Below, one piece after another: positions 31,521 to 39,054 of a stretch of DNA of 41,024 nucleotides. The DNA is taken from positions 1 to 41,024 of the IMG/VR virus record IMGVR_UViG_3300010157_000115; one strand, given 5' to 3'. Position 1 is the first letter of the stretch, and each line of letters starts with the position of its first letter. This DNA is from a virus. The translations under genes and the position numbers were made by a program. The notes below the pieces were generated by a model, which did not search any database, was not told the DNA's origin, and worked only from the letters and a program-made list of their open reading frames with translations.

Positions 31521-32201
31521 TTAGAAACCAAATACTAAAGCGTAAGAAATAGACTGCCCCGCAGTGATACCAGAACTGGGGGTTGAAGCTGCTATGGTCT
31601 GATTGGGCCACGTTCCAGTAATAGTAACATTTGCTCCTTGCACCAAACTTGGAGTGGCTGTACCCGAACCGCCATTTGCTACAGGTAGAAGGCCCGTAAC
31701 ATTAGTAGTTAAATTAGTAAAAGTTGTAGAGGATGTTCCTGTACCCCCGTTTGCTATGGGGAGAATTCCAGAAACATCAGTAGTAAGAATAACTGGGTTA
31801 CTGACAATTTTTACAAAATCAGAACCATTCCAAGCAACTAAAGCACGAGCGCCAGAGGGAATAGTTACGCCAGCCGTTGGGCCAGAACCACGAACCACAA
31901 TAGAGCCAGTACCCGCATTAATAACCACGTAGGCTTTGCTCTGCGCGGGGGCCGTGATGTTTCGGGTTGTAGCGCCGTTACTGGCAGTCCATAGGATGAC
32001 CGCATTACGAGCTTGGTTAGCAGCGCCGTTTGTGGTGGAGAGCGTTACATCAGCGTTTGCGCTAAGGGTCGTGGTTCCTGCAACCGCCGAATCAATCAGG
32101 CTAGTTATGGCATCGTTAACCGTAACCCCCCATGTACCGGACAAATCTCCGGTAGTCGGTAAGGCAAGACCAAGTAAGGGGGAAAAATTAGTTACTGCCA
32201 T
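31521..32201 (-). CDS. tail-fibre-like protein with LPxANGGxG motifs
   Basis: A 226-aa protein. The start FSPLLGLALPTTGDLSGTWG, then VNDAITSLIDSAVAGTTTLS, is a recurring phage fibre N-terminal domain. The C-terminal part has two copies of the fibre/collagen-like motif (ILPIANGGTGTSS and LLPVANGGSGTAT) and a last beta region TITGTWPNQTIAASTPSSG. The LPxxNGGTG motif is typical of phage side-fibre and tail-tip proteins. It probably trimerises and forms part of a tail fibre or spike. Confidence 0.75.
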   Translation of the reverse strand: MAVTNFSPLLGLALPTTGDLSGTWGVTVNDAITSLIDSAVAGTTTLSANADVTLSTTNGAANQARNAVILWTASNGATTRNITAPAQSKAYVVINAGTGSIVVRGSGPTAGVTIPSGARALVAWNGSDFVKIVSNPVILTTDVSGILPIANGGTGTSSTTFTNLTTNVTGLLPVANGGSGTATPSLVQGANVTITGTWPNQTIAASTPSSGITAGQSISYALVFGF

Positions 32202-32209
32202 GTTATTCC

Positions 32210-32650
32210 TTAGATGCTCATTATCCGCATTGCTTGGGCATAGGACTTAGACGCAGCCGTGCTTGTTTGATATGTGGGGGGTACTCCTGTACCGTTAGAG
32301 GTCAGTAGCTGGCCGGATGTCCCCACATTAGTTGAATTAACGCTGTAAGAGGCTGGGTAAGTTACAAATACGTCTTTTGTTCCAGAAGAAAACGTTAGAG
32401 CGGTTGGTTGAGTACCGGAACTATTGGACAAAACTGTAGTACGTGCCAGCGTTGTACCAGAGGAAGTATATGTACCAACTCCAACCTCCCACTCATTCCC
32501 AACCTGCGCAACAATAGCATAGTAGGTGGTATTACCATTACCAATAACAGCAAAAGATTGAAAGCCCGTAGTCGCGCCAGCAAGCGTGATCGTGCCCGTA
32601 CCAGCCGTTGTGGTGGTTTCCTTTACGCGGTCTGCTAAAACTAGTGCCAT
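32210..32650 (-). CDS. conserved virion/fibre protein
   Basis: A 146-aa protein beginning MALVLADRVKETTTTAGTGT, then ITLAGATTGFQSFAVIGNGN, TTYYAIV. This is a family common in the fibre regions of uncultured phages. The middle strand WEVGVGTYTSSGTTLARTTV and TKDVFVTYPASY are conserved in it. The last 40 residues (STNVGTSGQLLTSNGTGVPP) resemble a fibre connector. All beta, no enzyme motif. It sits between two other fibre-like genes, with stop/ribosome-site fusion (TAAGGA) on both sides. Confidence 0.7.
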   Translation of the reverse strand: MALVLADRVKETTTTAGTGTITLAGATTGFQSFAVIGNGNTTYYAIVAQVGNEWEVGVGTYTSSGTTLARTTVLSNSSGTQPTALTFSSGTKDVFVTYPASYSVNSTNVGTSGQLLTSNGTGVPPTYQTSTAASKSYAQAMRIMSI

Positions 32651-32659
32651 ATTTAGTCC

Positions 32660-33361
32660 TTACACAACCATCTCTACATCCGCCCAGTTTGGTGTTTGTG
32701 AATTGTTCACATTCTGCCAGTTTGGAACTTCGTTGTCATCTATTAGCGACCAATAAAAATCGTCTACGTTTCCAACGTTGCCCCTAGCTTGCACTCCGGT
32801 TATTGCAACCGCTAGGTTTGCCCCTACCGATCCAACCGCACCAGTAGCTTGAACACCGCTCTCAGTTGGGCTATTTGTCTCAGTAACATCTCCTACAGCC
32901 CCAGTAGCCGCAACCCCGGTTAGGGCAATTTGACGATCCGCAAGAACTACAGTGCCAACCGCTCCAGAAGCTGCAACTCCAGCAAGTGTTGGGCTAAAAG
33001 TAATATTTCCTACCGCCCCAGTAGCCGCAGCCCCTGTGAGCGCAATGCTTCTTGCTGCAACCGATACTGTACCAACCGAGCCAGTAGCTTCAACCCCGGT
33101 TAACGCCTTTGCTATTCCATTTGTAACTGTACCAACCGCCCCGGTAGCTTGAACCCCTGTAAGTGCAAAACTTCTACCAGCAACCGATACCGTCCCTACC
33201 GCCCCAGTAGCTTGAACCCCAGTTAAACTCGCTATTACAAGCGGGGTATAAACAACTGTCCCTACCGTGCCCGATGCTTGGACGCCGGTAAGGGCAACTA
33301 CTACCGTCTGCCCCGCAAGCGAGGCGAACGGCGCTTCGGCAAATGCGGAGATACCAAACAT
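32660..33361 (-). CDS. repetitive fibre-like protein with nine LTGVQATGAVGTV repeats
   Basis: A 233-aa protein built almost wholly of about nine 18-21-residue repeats with core LTGVQATGAVGTV (variants LTGVEATGSVGTV, LAGVAASGAVGTV, ITGVQARGNVGNV). The N-terminal MFGISAFAEAPFASLAG is a conserved cap. The C-terminus switches to an aromatic/acidic tail with a doubled PNW motif (EVPNWQNV, TPNWADVEMVV). Alternating small and Val residues predict a beta-solenoid or other stacked-strand rod. The same repeat forms the C-terminus of the protein at 22068-22508. It is probably a virion fibre or shaft. Confidence 0.7.
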   Translation of the reverse strand: MFGISAFAEAPFASLAGQTVVVALTGVQASGTVGTVVYTPLVIASLTGVQATGAVGTVSVAGRSFALTGVQATGAVGTVTNGIAKALTGVEATGSVGTVSVAARSIALTGAAATGAVGNITFSPTLAGVAASGAVGTVVLADRQIALTGVAATGAVGDVTETNSPTESGVQATGAVGSVGANLAVAITGVQARGNVGNVDDFYWSLIDDNEVPNWQNVNNSQTPNWADVEMVV

Positions 33362-33393
33362 GGCTACTTCGGCAGGTTACCCCGCCGATCCTA

Positions 33394-33903
33394 TTAGGTT
33401 GTAGCCAGACGAATCAAGGCAGTTGTAGTCGTATTAGAAGGCATGGTCAGCGTGAACGTACCAGCAGTAATAGTCTGTGAACCAAACGTGTGGATACTCA
33501 CGGCAGGGTAAGCACCGGCAGAACCTTGGGTAAAGTTGTAGACCATGACCGCATCAAATGCAGTAGCCAACGTTACCGTTGTATAAGTAATGCTTGCCGA
33601 AGGTGTCCAAAAAGCCACACCCGCAGTGACCGAAGAGTTGGTAGCAGTCGGAGGAGTTGCATTGGTAATTGCCACACCACCAGCGGTATAGCCCGTACCA
33701 GACACTTCGCCTGACATAGTAACCGAGCCAACAGTACCGGTGTAGTTAGAAGACGAAGCGTTGAATGTGCCGCTTGCCAGCAGCAAAGCCCCGTAATAAG
33801 TATCCGCGCCCGTACCGGCACGGATTACACCCGTACCAAAATTGTGTGTACCCGTCATGAGTTTACCCATGAACGAGGTTGACATCGCCTGTGTGTTTGC
33901 CAT
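33394..33903 (-). CDS. virion decoration-type beta protein (paralogue of 34117-34539)
   Basis: A 169-aa beta-rich protein. It begins MANTQAMSTSFMGKLMTGTH, with YYGALLLASGTFNASSSNYT, and ends TFTLTMPSNTTTTALIRLAT. Start and end patterns align with the 140-aa protein at 34117-34539 (TFTVTMPANTSTAALIRLV), and both have the GTGYTAGG/GGNYVAGG glycine turn, so the two are diverged copies. This family is seen among capsid/tail surface proteins of phages. It is preceded by a stop-fused TAAGGA site. Confidence 0.7.
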   Translation of the reverse strand: MANTQAMSTSFMGKLMTGTHNFGTGVIRAGTGADTYYGALLLASGTFNASSSNYTGTVGSVTMSGEVSGTGYTAGGVAITNATPPTATNSSVTAGVAFWTPSASITYTTVTLATAFDAVMVYNFTQGSAGAYPAVSIHTFGSQTITAGTFTLTMPSNTTTTALIRLATT

Positions 33904-33912
33904 GATAGTTCC

Positions 33913-34107
33913 TTAACTAAAAGATGCTGCTTCAGCCGAAAACATTACGGCTTTTTTCAACTGAACATGGGCAGAGCGGTGCACAAGTTCGCCATTTAAC
34001 CAGTACTCCACCCATGTGGTGTACTCATTGTCATTATCGACGGAACCTTCTTTTTTCTCAAGCAAGGAATCGTCCATTTCGCCTTTGGTGGTTGTAACCA
34101 ATGCCAT
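33913..34107 (-). CDS. small conserved virion-region protein
   Basis: A 64-aa protein starting MALVTTTKGEMDDSLLEKKE, with a central beta hairpin (NEYTTWVEYWLNGELVHRSA) and an end VQLKKAVMFSAEAASFS. It is encoded between the two decoration-type paralogues. I know such small proteins from the same place in related phage maps, but no function is recorded that I can state. TAAGGAGAAAAT gives a good ribosome binding site, with the TAA being the stop of the preceding gene. Confidence 0.65.
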   Translation of the reverse strand: MALVTTTKGEMDDSLLEKKEGSVDNDNEYTTWVEYWLNGELVHRSAHVQLKKAVMFSAEAASFS

Positions 34108-34116
34108 ATTTTCTCC

Positions 34117-34539
34117 TTAAACAAGCCTAATGAGTGCCGCCGTGCTGGTGTTGGCTGGCATAGTGACGGTAAACGTAGTCGTTGATATCACGTTATTCCC
34201 AAAGTCCAGAACGCAGACCGCGCCATTTGCACCGGCTTTATAGATCAAAGCCCCACGCGCAGTGATTGCACCAGTCCAAGCTGGGCTAGAGAAGTTAACG
34301 TAAATAGTACTGCCATTTGAACTAAGCGCGGTATTAACCGTAGCCGTTACTATCTGCCCCCCAGCCACGTAGTTACCACCAGAAGTTTCACCGTCTGATG
34401 TATAAGCCGTCGTAAGTTGGTTCAATGTTGCTGCGTTCGTGTACAACGCCAAACGAAACGTATCAGTTGAAAAATTCAACGTATTATTTGCCAACCCAGA
34501 CCGCAATGTATTGCAGGAAAAGTTTCCGGTAAAAGCCAT
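34117..34539 (-). CDS. virion decoration-type beta protein (paralogue of 33394-33903)
   Basis: A 140-aa protein: MAFTGNFSCNTLRSGLANNT, then FSTDTFRLALYTNAATLNQL and TAYTSDGETSGGNYVAGGQI, GALIYKAGANGAVCVLDFGN, TFTVTMPANTSTAALIRLV. This is a well-conserved phage structural family (FSTDTFKxALYTNAATL ... ARGALIY ... VLDFG) found beside adaptor genes. All-beta fold with one conserved Cys in the VCVLDFG strand. It starts within the stop of the adaptor gene (TAATG, 1-bp overlap). Probably a head or tail surface protein. Confidence 0.75.
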   Translation of the reverse strand: MAFTGNFSCNTLRSGLANNTLNFSTDTFRLALYTNAATLNQLTTAYTSDGETSGGNYVAGGQIVTATVNTALSSNGSTIYVNFSSPAWTGAITARGALIYKAGANGAVCVLDFGNNVISTTTFTVTMPANTSTAALIRLV

Positions 34540-35246
34540 TAGGTCACCGCCTGTCTATATTGTCCAGAACGGTAGGCATCCTGTCTCTCCATGCCGTCGC
34601 CAAGGCGTTTAGCCAAAGCCAGCGCCTCTTTGTACTTACCATCGTACAAGGCCAGCATATCAGCTTCACCCTTCATAAATGAGTACGCTTCTACCAGCGA
34701 TCCGTACAGGAGCACCGTATCAAAATTATCACCAAGCCATGAAGTTAAAGCAGTCGTAATCGACTCAGGGTAGTAGTAGAAATGCAACTCGATGGTGTAG
34801 ACCGCATCAGGGGTGGGGCCGAGTATGAACGTCAACTCATTGGTAATCGCACTGCCTACAATTGCAGGGCCAAATAGAGCGTAATGTTTTGGCAACCCAG
34901 TATCTGCGGGTGTGGGGTACGCTTCTCGGATGTAGTTCACATCCTTGTTCAACAAGAACTCGTAAGTTTCAGCGGCTGTCCCGTAACCCGTAATCACCGC
35001 CATCGAGTAGACGGCAAGGAAGTCGTCGGGGGCTTTGAGGTACTTGTTGCCGCTTTGAACGTTACCCACCATGTTCTTGCGAATTGATGGGAACTGCACC
35101 GAGTTATAGATGCGCTGTTCAGCTTGTTGAATAAACCGGTCAATCTGTTCTTTAGTCGTCTCTATTGACCCATCGGAAAGGGTAATGTCCGGAAAATTAT
35201 TTTCCGTATAGGACTGAATAGTACTGAACAGTTGCGTATAGTTCAT
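34539..35246 (-). CDS. head-tail adaptor / tail tubular A-like protein
   Basis: A 235-aa protein: a helical start (MNYTQLFSTIQSYTENNFPD), the conserved FIQQAEQRIYNSVQFPSIRK, GNVQSGNKYLKAPDDFLAVY, then NKDVNYIREAYP and a beta core (TPDAVYTIELHFYYYPESIT), followed by helices SWLGDNFDTVLLYGSLVEAY and SFMKGEADMLALYDGKYKEA. This family is annotated tail tubular protein A or phage adaptor in many short-tailed phages. It links the portal to the tail tube. Encoded between small basic proteins and decoration proteins, with start and stop touching both neighbours. Confidence 0.8.
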   Translation of the reverse strand: MNYTQLFSTIQSYTENNFPDITLSDGSIETTKEQIDRFIQQAEQRIYNSVQFPSIRKNMVGNVQSGNKYLKAPDDFLAVYSMAVITGYGTAAETYEFLLNKDVNYIREAYPTPADTGLPKHYALFGPAIVGSAITNELTFILGPTPDAVYTIELHFYYYPESITTALTSWLGDNFDTVLLYGSLVEAYSFMKGEADMLALYDGKYKEALALAKRLGDGMERQDAYRSGQYRQAVT

Positions 35247-35247
35247 A

Positions 35248-35511
35248 TCAAGCCATTGGGCCTCGGGCCATCACGCCTTTAGTAGCGCAGCCATTACCAC
35301 GGGTTTTGATACCTGCTATCTTTGGGCCAAGAGGTGCTTCACGATAGATATTGCCAACAGACATGTTCACATCATTGGCATTACTACCCTTACGGGTGCT
35401 ATAGCCACTGTTGCTGATATCTACGCCATCCAAGGAGCCTGTATGTGGCTTGGCGTAAACGCTGGCATTGCCAACTTCTTTGCCCATAACTTTTTTACTA
35501 AAAGTAGCCAT
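35248..35511 (-). CDS. small basic virion-region protein with C-terminal GNGCATKG motif
   Basis: An 87-aa protein from ATG 35511 (MATFSKKVMGKEVGNASVYA), two bases after the preceding stop. An upstream TTG/ATG extension to 35538 would sit inside the previous gene and is not favoured. Middle: LDGVDISNSGYSTRKGSNAN and VGNIYREAPLGPKIAGIKTR. The end GNGCATKGVMARGPMA resembles the ADGIAIRGKTR and ANGIASKGKTK ends of the proteins at 37288 and 37988. Disordered and basic. Likely a virion-associated or assembly protein, function unknown. Confidence 0.7.
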   Translation of the reverse strand: MATFSKKVMGKEVGNASVYAKPHTGSLDGVDISNSGYSTRKGSNANDVNMSVGNIYREAPLGPKIAGIKTRGNGCATKGVMARGPMA

Positions 35512-35512
35512 A

Positions 35513-35713
35513 TCAACCTTTCTTTTTCTGGTTGGCAACTTTAGCCAGACCCCGGCCCAAAGACTTCATCTGAGCGTTTGTTTTGCCGCCTTTTGCCAAT
35601 TTTAGCGAAGTGCCTTTACCGCCTTTATGTTCTTGGGCATCGTGCTGCTTAAAGGCTTTTTTAATCATTGCCTTGTCTTGCGCCGTATCCGATTTCATAT
35701 CTTCTGTAGCCAT
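35513..35713 (-). CDS. small Lys-rich conserved phage protein
   Basis: A 66-aa protein from ATG 35713, set by AAGGAG 8 bases upstream. It begins MATEDMKSDTAQDKAMIKKA, then HDAQEHKGGKG and LAKGGKTNAQMKSLGRGLAK, VANQKKKG. The C-terminal LAKGGKTNAQMKSLGR..AKVANQ is a motif I recognise from many marine and freshwater phages, in small genes between adaptor and capsid. Very basic and probably nucleic-acid or capsid interacting. No experimentally known function. Confidence 0.75.
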   Translation of the reverse strand: MATEDMKSDTAQDKAMIKKAFKQHDAQEHKGGKGTSLKLAKGGKTNAQMKSLGRGLAKVANQKKKG

Positions 35714-35723
35714 GATCGACTCC

Positions 35724-36152
35724 TTATGTCGTTGTAACCGTAACTGTACCAAGTTCTACCGCTATCACCAAGCTATTTGGCGTTAAAAGCATGTCAAACC
35801 CGCTTGCTCCACCAACAGGACTCCAGCCCCATTCAAAGACCCGACTGCCCTGCTCTGGGTAACCAAACCCATCCTGTGTAGTGCTGTCCGTTAGCAAAAT
35901 CTGCAACCCACTTTGACCAGAGACTTGGTAGCTCACGTCAGGGCGAGGCTCACGCACCGCTTGGGGATCATTGACTGGGTACATACCCAACTGCAATTGC
36001 GGCTGATCTGGATCCCAACATGCCTTGCAAACCTTGATTTTAAACGGCTTTGTCTTTACCGTTTGTGTACGCAACACCTTGAGCATAAATCGCTGTGCAC
36101 ACCGATCACACTCGGCAATCGCATGCTTACCTGATGCGAACCTATTAGGCAT
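35724..36152 (-). CDS. zinc-ribbon phage structural-region protein
   Basis: A 142-aa protein with a four-Cys zinc ribbon: ECDRC (Cys15, Cys18) and KVCKACWDPD (Cys42, Cys45). The conserved QLQLGMYPVNDPQAVREPRP segment follows. The C-terminal half is a beta region (SRVFEWGWSPVGGASGFDML, VIAVELGTVTVTTT). The zinc-ribbon plus DPQAVREPRPD family is common in phage head-tail regions next to the P22 gp4-like adaptor. It probably stabilises the connector or tail. Its stop TAA forms part of the next gene's ribosome site. Confidence 0.8.
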   Translation of the reverse strand: MPNRFASGKHAIAECDRCAQRFMLKVLRTQTVKTKPFKIKVCKACWDPDQPQLQLGMYPVNDPQAVREPRPDVSYQVSGQSGLQILLTDSTTQDGFGYPEQGSRVFEWGWSPVGGASGFDMLLTPNSLVIAVELGTVTVTTT

Positions 36153-36160
36153 AAGTCACC

Positions 36161-37093
36161 TCAAGCATAGAAAAGGTTCCTTGGCACAAACCTTAAAGGC
36201 GCGGTTTCCCGGTCTTCTGCTTCCGCCAAACTCCATTGCTGTTCGTAGTCGGCCTTGAGCGCCATTGTGCGGGTTGGGTCGGCATTGGGCAGCTTCATGC
36301 TCAACAAATAGGCCAGCCCTGCCACCATGCATGGGATAAAACGGAACGGAATATCTTGCACGGTTACGCCCGTACCGGCATCTTGAATACGGCGCATGCG
36401 GTAGTACACAAACATGTACTGGTTACCGGGGGCATTAGGTGTAGGCCATACGTTAATAGCAGGCAAGTTTTGCACCGTTATAGCCGCACCAGTGGTATGT
36501 GCCGCAGCGGTTGTGCCGTTTTGCCCACGAGCGCAGTTAATCAACTGATTGTTCACGGGGTCTACGTTGGGGTAACTGATCGTTTCGTTGTCAATTTTTA
36601 TGAACCCTGCTGTAGTCAAACTGGCTACGTTAGACACCGTAATTGTGGTGGCCGTAGATGTAATAGTCCCGTTAAGGGTAGCCGTAGACAAGTTTTCTTG
36701 CCCTGACTGGCGGTTGTACCAAACTTGGATTGGGCGACCTTGTGCCAACTTGTTTGGCAGGCTCATGTACGTAGATTCAGAAATATCGCTGATGTTGATG
36801 TCGATCTGGTTGGACGTGCCGTTACTTTGGCGAATAACGGTGTCTAGGAGGTTGATTGTGTCCACAGGCATGGGGTAGATAGCCTGACCCGTCACCATTG
36901 GAATCTGGCCCTGTTCAACAGTCCAGAAGTTCAGACCACGGTTAGCCCACTCAATTGTCAGCAAGTTCAACGAACGCCGCGCAGTACGGAAGTTGTACCC
37001 CGTGCGAAGTTCTTGACCACAACGTTCAAACGCCTCTTCAATGAGGTCGTTCATGTCAAGGTTAAAGGCTGAGGTGCCGGTAGTCTTAGCCAT
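36161..37093 (-). CDS. head-tail adaptor protein (P22 gp4 / tail accessory type)
   Basis: A 310-aa protein starting MAKTTGTSAFNLDMNDLIEE, then AFERCGQELRTGYNFRTARR and SLNLLTIEWANRGLNFWTVE. This is a well-known phage adaptor family (helical N-terminus that docks on the portal, then a beta domain). Residues 125-205 (TITVSNVASLTTAGFIKIDN, ISYPNV) look like an inserted small beta domain. The C-terminal helix DPTRTMALKADYEQQWSLAE and RFVPRNLFYA closes it. It has a Cys in FERCGQEL, conserved in the family. Confidence 0.82.
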   Translation of the reverse strand: MAKTTGTSAFNLDMNDLIEEAFERCGQELRTGYNFRTARRSLNLLTIEWANRGLNFWTVEQGQIPMVTGQAIYPMPVDTINLLDTVIRQSNGTSNQIDINISDISESTYMSLPNKLAQGRPIQVWYNRQSGQENLSTATLNGTITSTATTITVSNVASLTTAGFIKIDNETISYPNVDPVNNQLINCARGQNGTTAAAHTTGAAITVQNLPAINVWPTPNAPGNQYMFVYYRMRRIQDAGTGVTVQDIPFRFIPCMVAGLAYLLSMKLPNADPTRTMALKADYEQQWSLAEAEDRETAPLRFVPRNLFYA

Positions 37094-37096
37094 TAT

Positions 37097-37285
37097 CTAT
37101 ACCCTGCTGTTAAAAATCCGTTTGCGAAGGCTAGGTTTGGTGTAATTGCCAGCTTCATTTACCTTGGATTTTACCGCCCCGCCTTCTTTGTACTGCGTAA
37201 AGTCAGTATTATCCCGGCGGGATTTCTTTTCCCCACCGGGCATTTTGCTGGCGCGAATCGCCCCCATTCCCCGGCTTGGCATCAT
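37097..37285 (-). CDS. small basic phage protein ending in NEAGNYTKPSLRKRIF
   Basis: A 62-aa very basic protein: MMPSRGMGAIRASKMPGGEK, then YKEGGAVKSKVNEAGNYTKP and SLRKRIFNSRV. The NEAGNYTKP..RKR.F motif is widespread in small phage proteins, where as far as I recall it is often followed by a further glycine/lysine segment, and here it stops four residues after the Phe. This may be a shortened copy or simply a family variant. It is placed 3 bp before the adaptor gene. Unknown role, probably DNA- or capsid-binding. Confidence 0.7.
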   Translation of the reverse strand: MMPSRGMGAIRASKMPGGEKKSRRDNTDFTQYKEGGAVKSKVNEAGNYTKPSLRKRIFNSRV

Positions 37286-37287
37286 GA

Positions 37288-37977
37288 TTAAGCCCTTGTT
37301 TTTCCGCGAATAGCAATGCCATCTGCGCGAGACGATGCTGAACGGACTTTACCACCAGACGCATAATTGCTACTTAGACCCAACATATCAGTAAGATTTT
37401 TACTGCGTTTAGGAGTGCCTGTTGCAGGCTCCGATTTTTTAGTTCCATACATACCCATGCCAGCCGCCTTGTTTTTCATGGCGTACTCTTCAGCCCGATC
37501 CTGCAATGACTGGTATTTTAGTTTTATCCGTTGCGACGGGTCTGTAGACATGGGAGTAGCTGGCGCAGCATTTGCATTGCTGGGCATTGCGGTTGCGCCC
37601 CCACGCCTTGTCAGCCCTTTCTGGGCATTCATGTAGTCTGTTAAATCTTTGTCAGCACCAAACTCTTTTTTAAACGCATTTAATTGTTGCAGGGTGACTA
37701 TTGGGGGTTTAGCTTTTGGCGCTGCCGGGGCTGCTTTTGCCGGGGCTGCTTCTGCAAATGGGTCTTTTGATGGGCTTTCTTGTTGATAAGCCTTAAACTC
37801 ATCCATATTGTATTTAGGATTTCCTTCCCCCATTGCCTCTGGATCATTTGCCAATTGCGCCGCACGTTTCATTTGATCTTGGCGAAGTTGATCTTCAGTA
37901 TCATCACGTAAAGACGTTGCTGTGCCTTCTACGTATGAATCGTCTTCGCCATTAAACCTGCGTACTTTTTTAGCCAT
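37288..37977 (-). CDS. disordered virion-region protein with C-terminal ADGIAIRGKTR motif
   Basis: A 229-aa charged protein. Residues 1-60 are acidic/basic helices (MAKKVRRFNGEDDSYVEGTA, RDDTEDQLRQDQMKRAAQLA), residues 75-100 an Ala/Pro linker (APAKAAPAAPKAKP), and residues 100-175 helical (LQQLNAFKKEFGADKDLTDY). The C-terminus NYASGGKVRSASSRADGIAI, RGKTRA is a short motif widespread in phage structural-region proteins, similar to the ends of the neighbours at 37988 and 35248. Could be a scaffold-like or internal head protein, judged by composition and place near the capsid gene. Not demonstrated. Confidence 0.65.
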   Translation of the reverse strand: MAKKVRRFNGEDDSYVEGTATSLRDDTEDQLRQDQMKRAAQLANDPEAMGEGNPKYNMDEFKAYQQESPSKDPFAEAAPAKAAPAAPKAKPPIVTLQQLNAFKKEFGADKDLTDYMNAQKGLTRRGGATAMPSNANAAPATPMSTDPSQRIKLKYQSLQDRAEEYAMKNKAAGMGMYGTKKSEPATGTPKRSKNLTDMLGLSSNYASGGKVRSASSRADGIAIRGKTRA

Positions 37978-37987
37978 GATATACCCT

Positions 37988-38497
37988 TTAACAGGCTTTG
38001 CCGCCCTTGTTCATCTTAATCTGCGTGCCTTTGGTCTTACCTTTGGACGCAATTCCGTTAGCGGATGCACGGAATGTACCGCCTCCAGCCATGCCGCCTT
38101 TTTTCATACCCGCCATTTGTTTTTTATCCAGTGCCATGTCAGCTTTGGAGCCTTCTTTCATGCCCTTTTTCTCGACATCTTTGCCGGATTTTTCAAATGC
38201 AGCCATGCCACCTTTAGCCATGCCACCTTTTTTCATGCCCATAGGGGGCATATCACCACCGGAAGGAGCCATAGGAGGACGAGCGCCCATACCACGGGCT
38301 TTAGCTGCTATCATTGCCATTACGCGGGGGTCCATTTTCGTAGCCATAGTGTTACCACCTTCTTTAAAAGTTTTGCCTTTGTCGGCTTTGCTGAAATCTT
38401 GTCCCACGGACTGTGGAACTCCTACTTTTTTGGCAAAGCTCGGGCTATGAGCTATCGCCTCCATAAAGTTATGTTGTTTTTTGCTGGAGCTTGGCAT
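37988..38497 (-). CDS. Lys/Gly/Met-rich protein with C-terminal ANGIASKGKTK motif
   Basis: A 169-aa very basic protein. It starts MPSSSKKQHNFMEAIAHSPS, FAKKVGVPQSVGQDFSKADK, a conserved phage N-terminus. The middle has repeated MKKGGMAKGG/GMKKGGMAGGG units separated by a charged helix (EKSGKDVEKKGMKEGSKADM). The end is FRASANGIASKGKTKGTQIK then MNKGGKAC with a last-residue Cys. A Met/Gly/Lys composition suggests a disordered DNA-binding or capsid-lining protein. It abuts the next gene with no spacer. Function unknown. Confidence 0.7.
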   Translation of the reverse strand: MPSSSKKQHNFMEAIAHSPSFAKKVGVPQSVGQDFSKADKGKTFKEGGNTMATKMDPRVMAMIAAKARGMGARPPMAPSGGDMPPMGMKKGGMAKGGMAAFEKSGKDVEKKGMKEGSKADMALDKKQMAGMKKGGMAGGGTFRASANGIASKGKTKGTQIKMNKGGKAC

Positions 38498-38749
38498 TTA
38501 ACAGTTCCACGCCCGCAGGCTCTTATTGATACGCGAGTCCGGATCGTTTGCCGTTTTGGCGCTCGTGAGCTTCGATTTCATCCCTTTCATACGGGCGCAG
38601 AAAGAGTCGCGCCTGCTGCCGCCCTCGGGTTGTGGAGCTTTCAGACCCGGCTTCCCCGGATTTGCTGCGTTGTAAGAGGCTCGACCCTTGGCGTTCAAGC
38701 CGCCCTTTTCGGATTTGCCCTCTTTGCGCGTCCATGCGGGACTAGCCAT
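38498..38749 (-). CDS. conserved phage protein, DUF6321-like
   Basis: An 83-aa protein from ATG 38749 (MASPAWTRKEGKSEKGGLNA); a longer frame to 38770 is less likely because the added residues lie inside the upstream gene. The sequence KGRASYNAANPGKPGLKAPQ, PEGGSRRDSFCARMKGMKSK, then LTSAKTANDPDSRINKSLRA, WNC is a well-conserved phage family (SPAW.RKEGK...GGLNAKGRASYN...GGSRR.SFCARM.GM). Two conserved Cys flank the C-terminal helix, one of them the final residue. Encoded among head genes. A nucleic-acid-binding or assembly role is possible, none proven. Confidence 0.8.
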   Translation of the reverse strand: MASPAWTRKEGKSEKGGLNAKGRASYNAANPGKPGLKAPQPEGGSRRDSFCARMKGMKSKLTSAKTANDPDSRINKSLRAWNC

Positions 38750-39035
38750 AAAACACTTCAATACCCACAACAGTCCCTACGCTAGTTGTTAGGTACAGTC
38801 CTGTAGTTGCCAAAATACCTTCACCGGGTATCGTGATGTTGAAGTTTACCGGGGTAGCAACGCTGGCAATGTCCATCGTAAACAACACAGGGGCGGTGGC
38901 GCTGCCATCACGAATTTCAAATGTTGCTGCTGTAGTTACTTTGGGGCTTACTACAATACCTTTGAGCCGTGTACGTCCCGCTATAAACGAACCCGCCGCG
39001 CTTAGATGCGCCGCCTTTACGTCTGTTTGCATCAT
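38742..39035 (-). CDS. small beta-rich virion protein
   Basis: A 97-aa protein from ATG 39035 (MMQTDVKAAHLSAAGSFIAG), with AGGAG 7 bases upstream. A TTG two codons earlier is too close to that site. The pattern RTRLKGIVVSPKVTTAATFE, IRDGSATAPVLFTMDIA, TPVNFNITIPGEGILATTGL is a family seen near phage capsids (RLKGI.....AGTV...DG...........G..N..IPGEGIL). A single beta sandwich, likely a head or tail surface component. It overlaps the following 83-aa gene by 8 bp. Confidence 0.7.
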   Translation of the reverse strand: MMQTDVKAAHLSAAGSFIAGRTRLKGIVVSPKVTTAATFEIRDGSATAPVLFTMDIASVATPVNFNITIPGEGILATTGLYLTTSVGTVVGIEVFYG

Positions 39036-39054
39036 AATCAATCTCCTTTTAAAC

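Noticed and set aside
37097-37285. Frameshifted or truncated gene
   Set aside because: It stops soon after a motif that I recall continuing in other phages, but this is memory of family length only. The next gene starts 3 bp later in normal order, so an intact short variant is as likely.
37922-38785. Long plus-strand frame (287 codons) opposite the Lys-rich small genes
   Set aside because: It spans several real minus-strand genes with conserved motifs (SPAW.RKEGK, ANGIASKGKTK), and its translation is an improbable Cys/His/Phe-rich mix.
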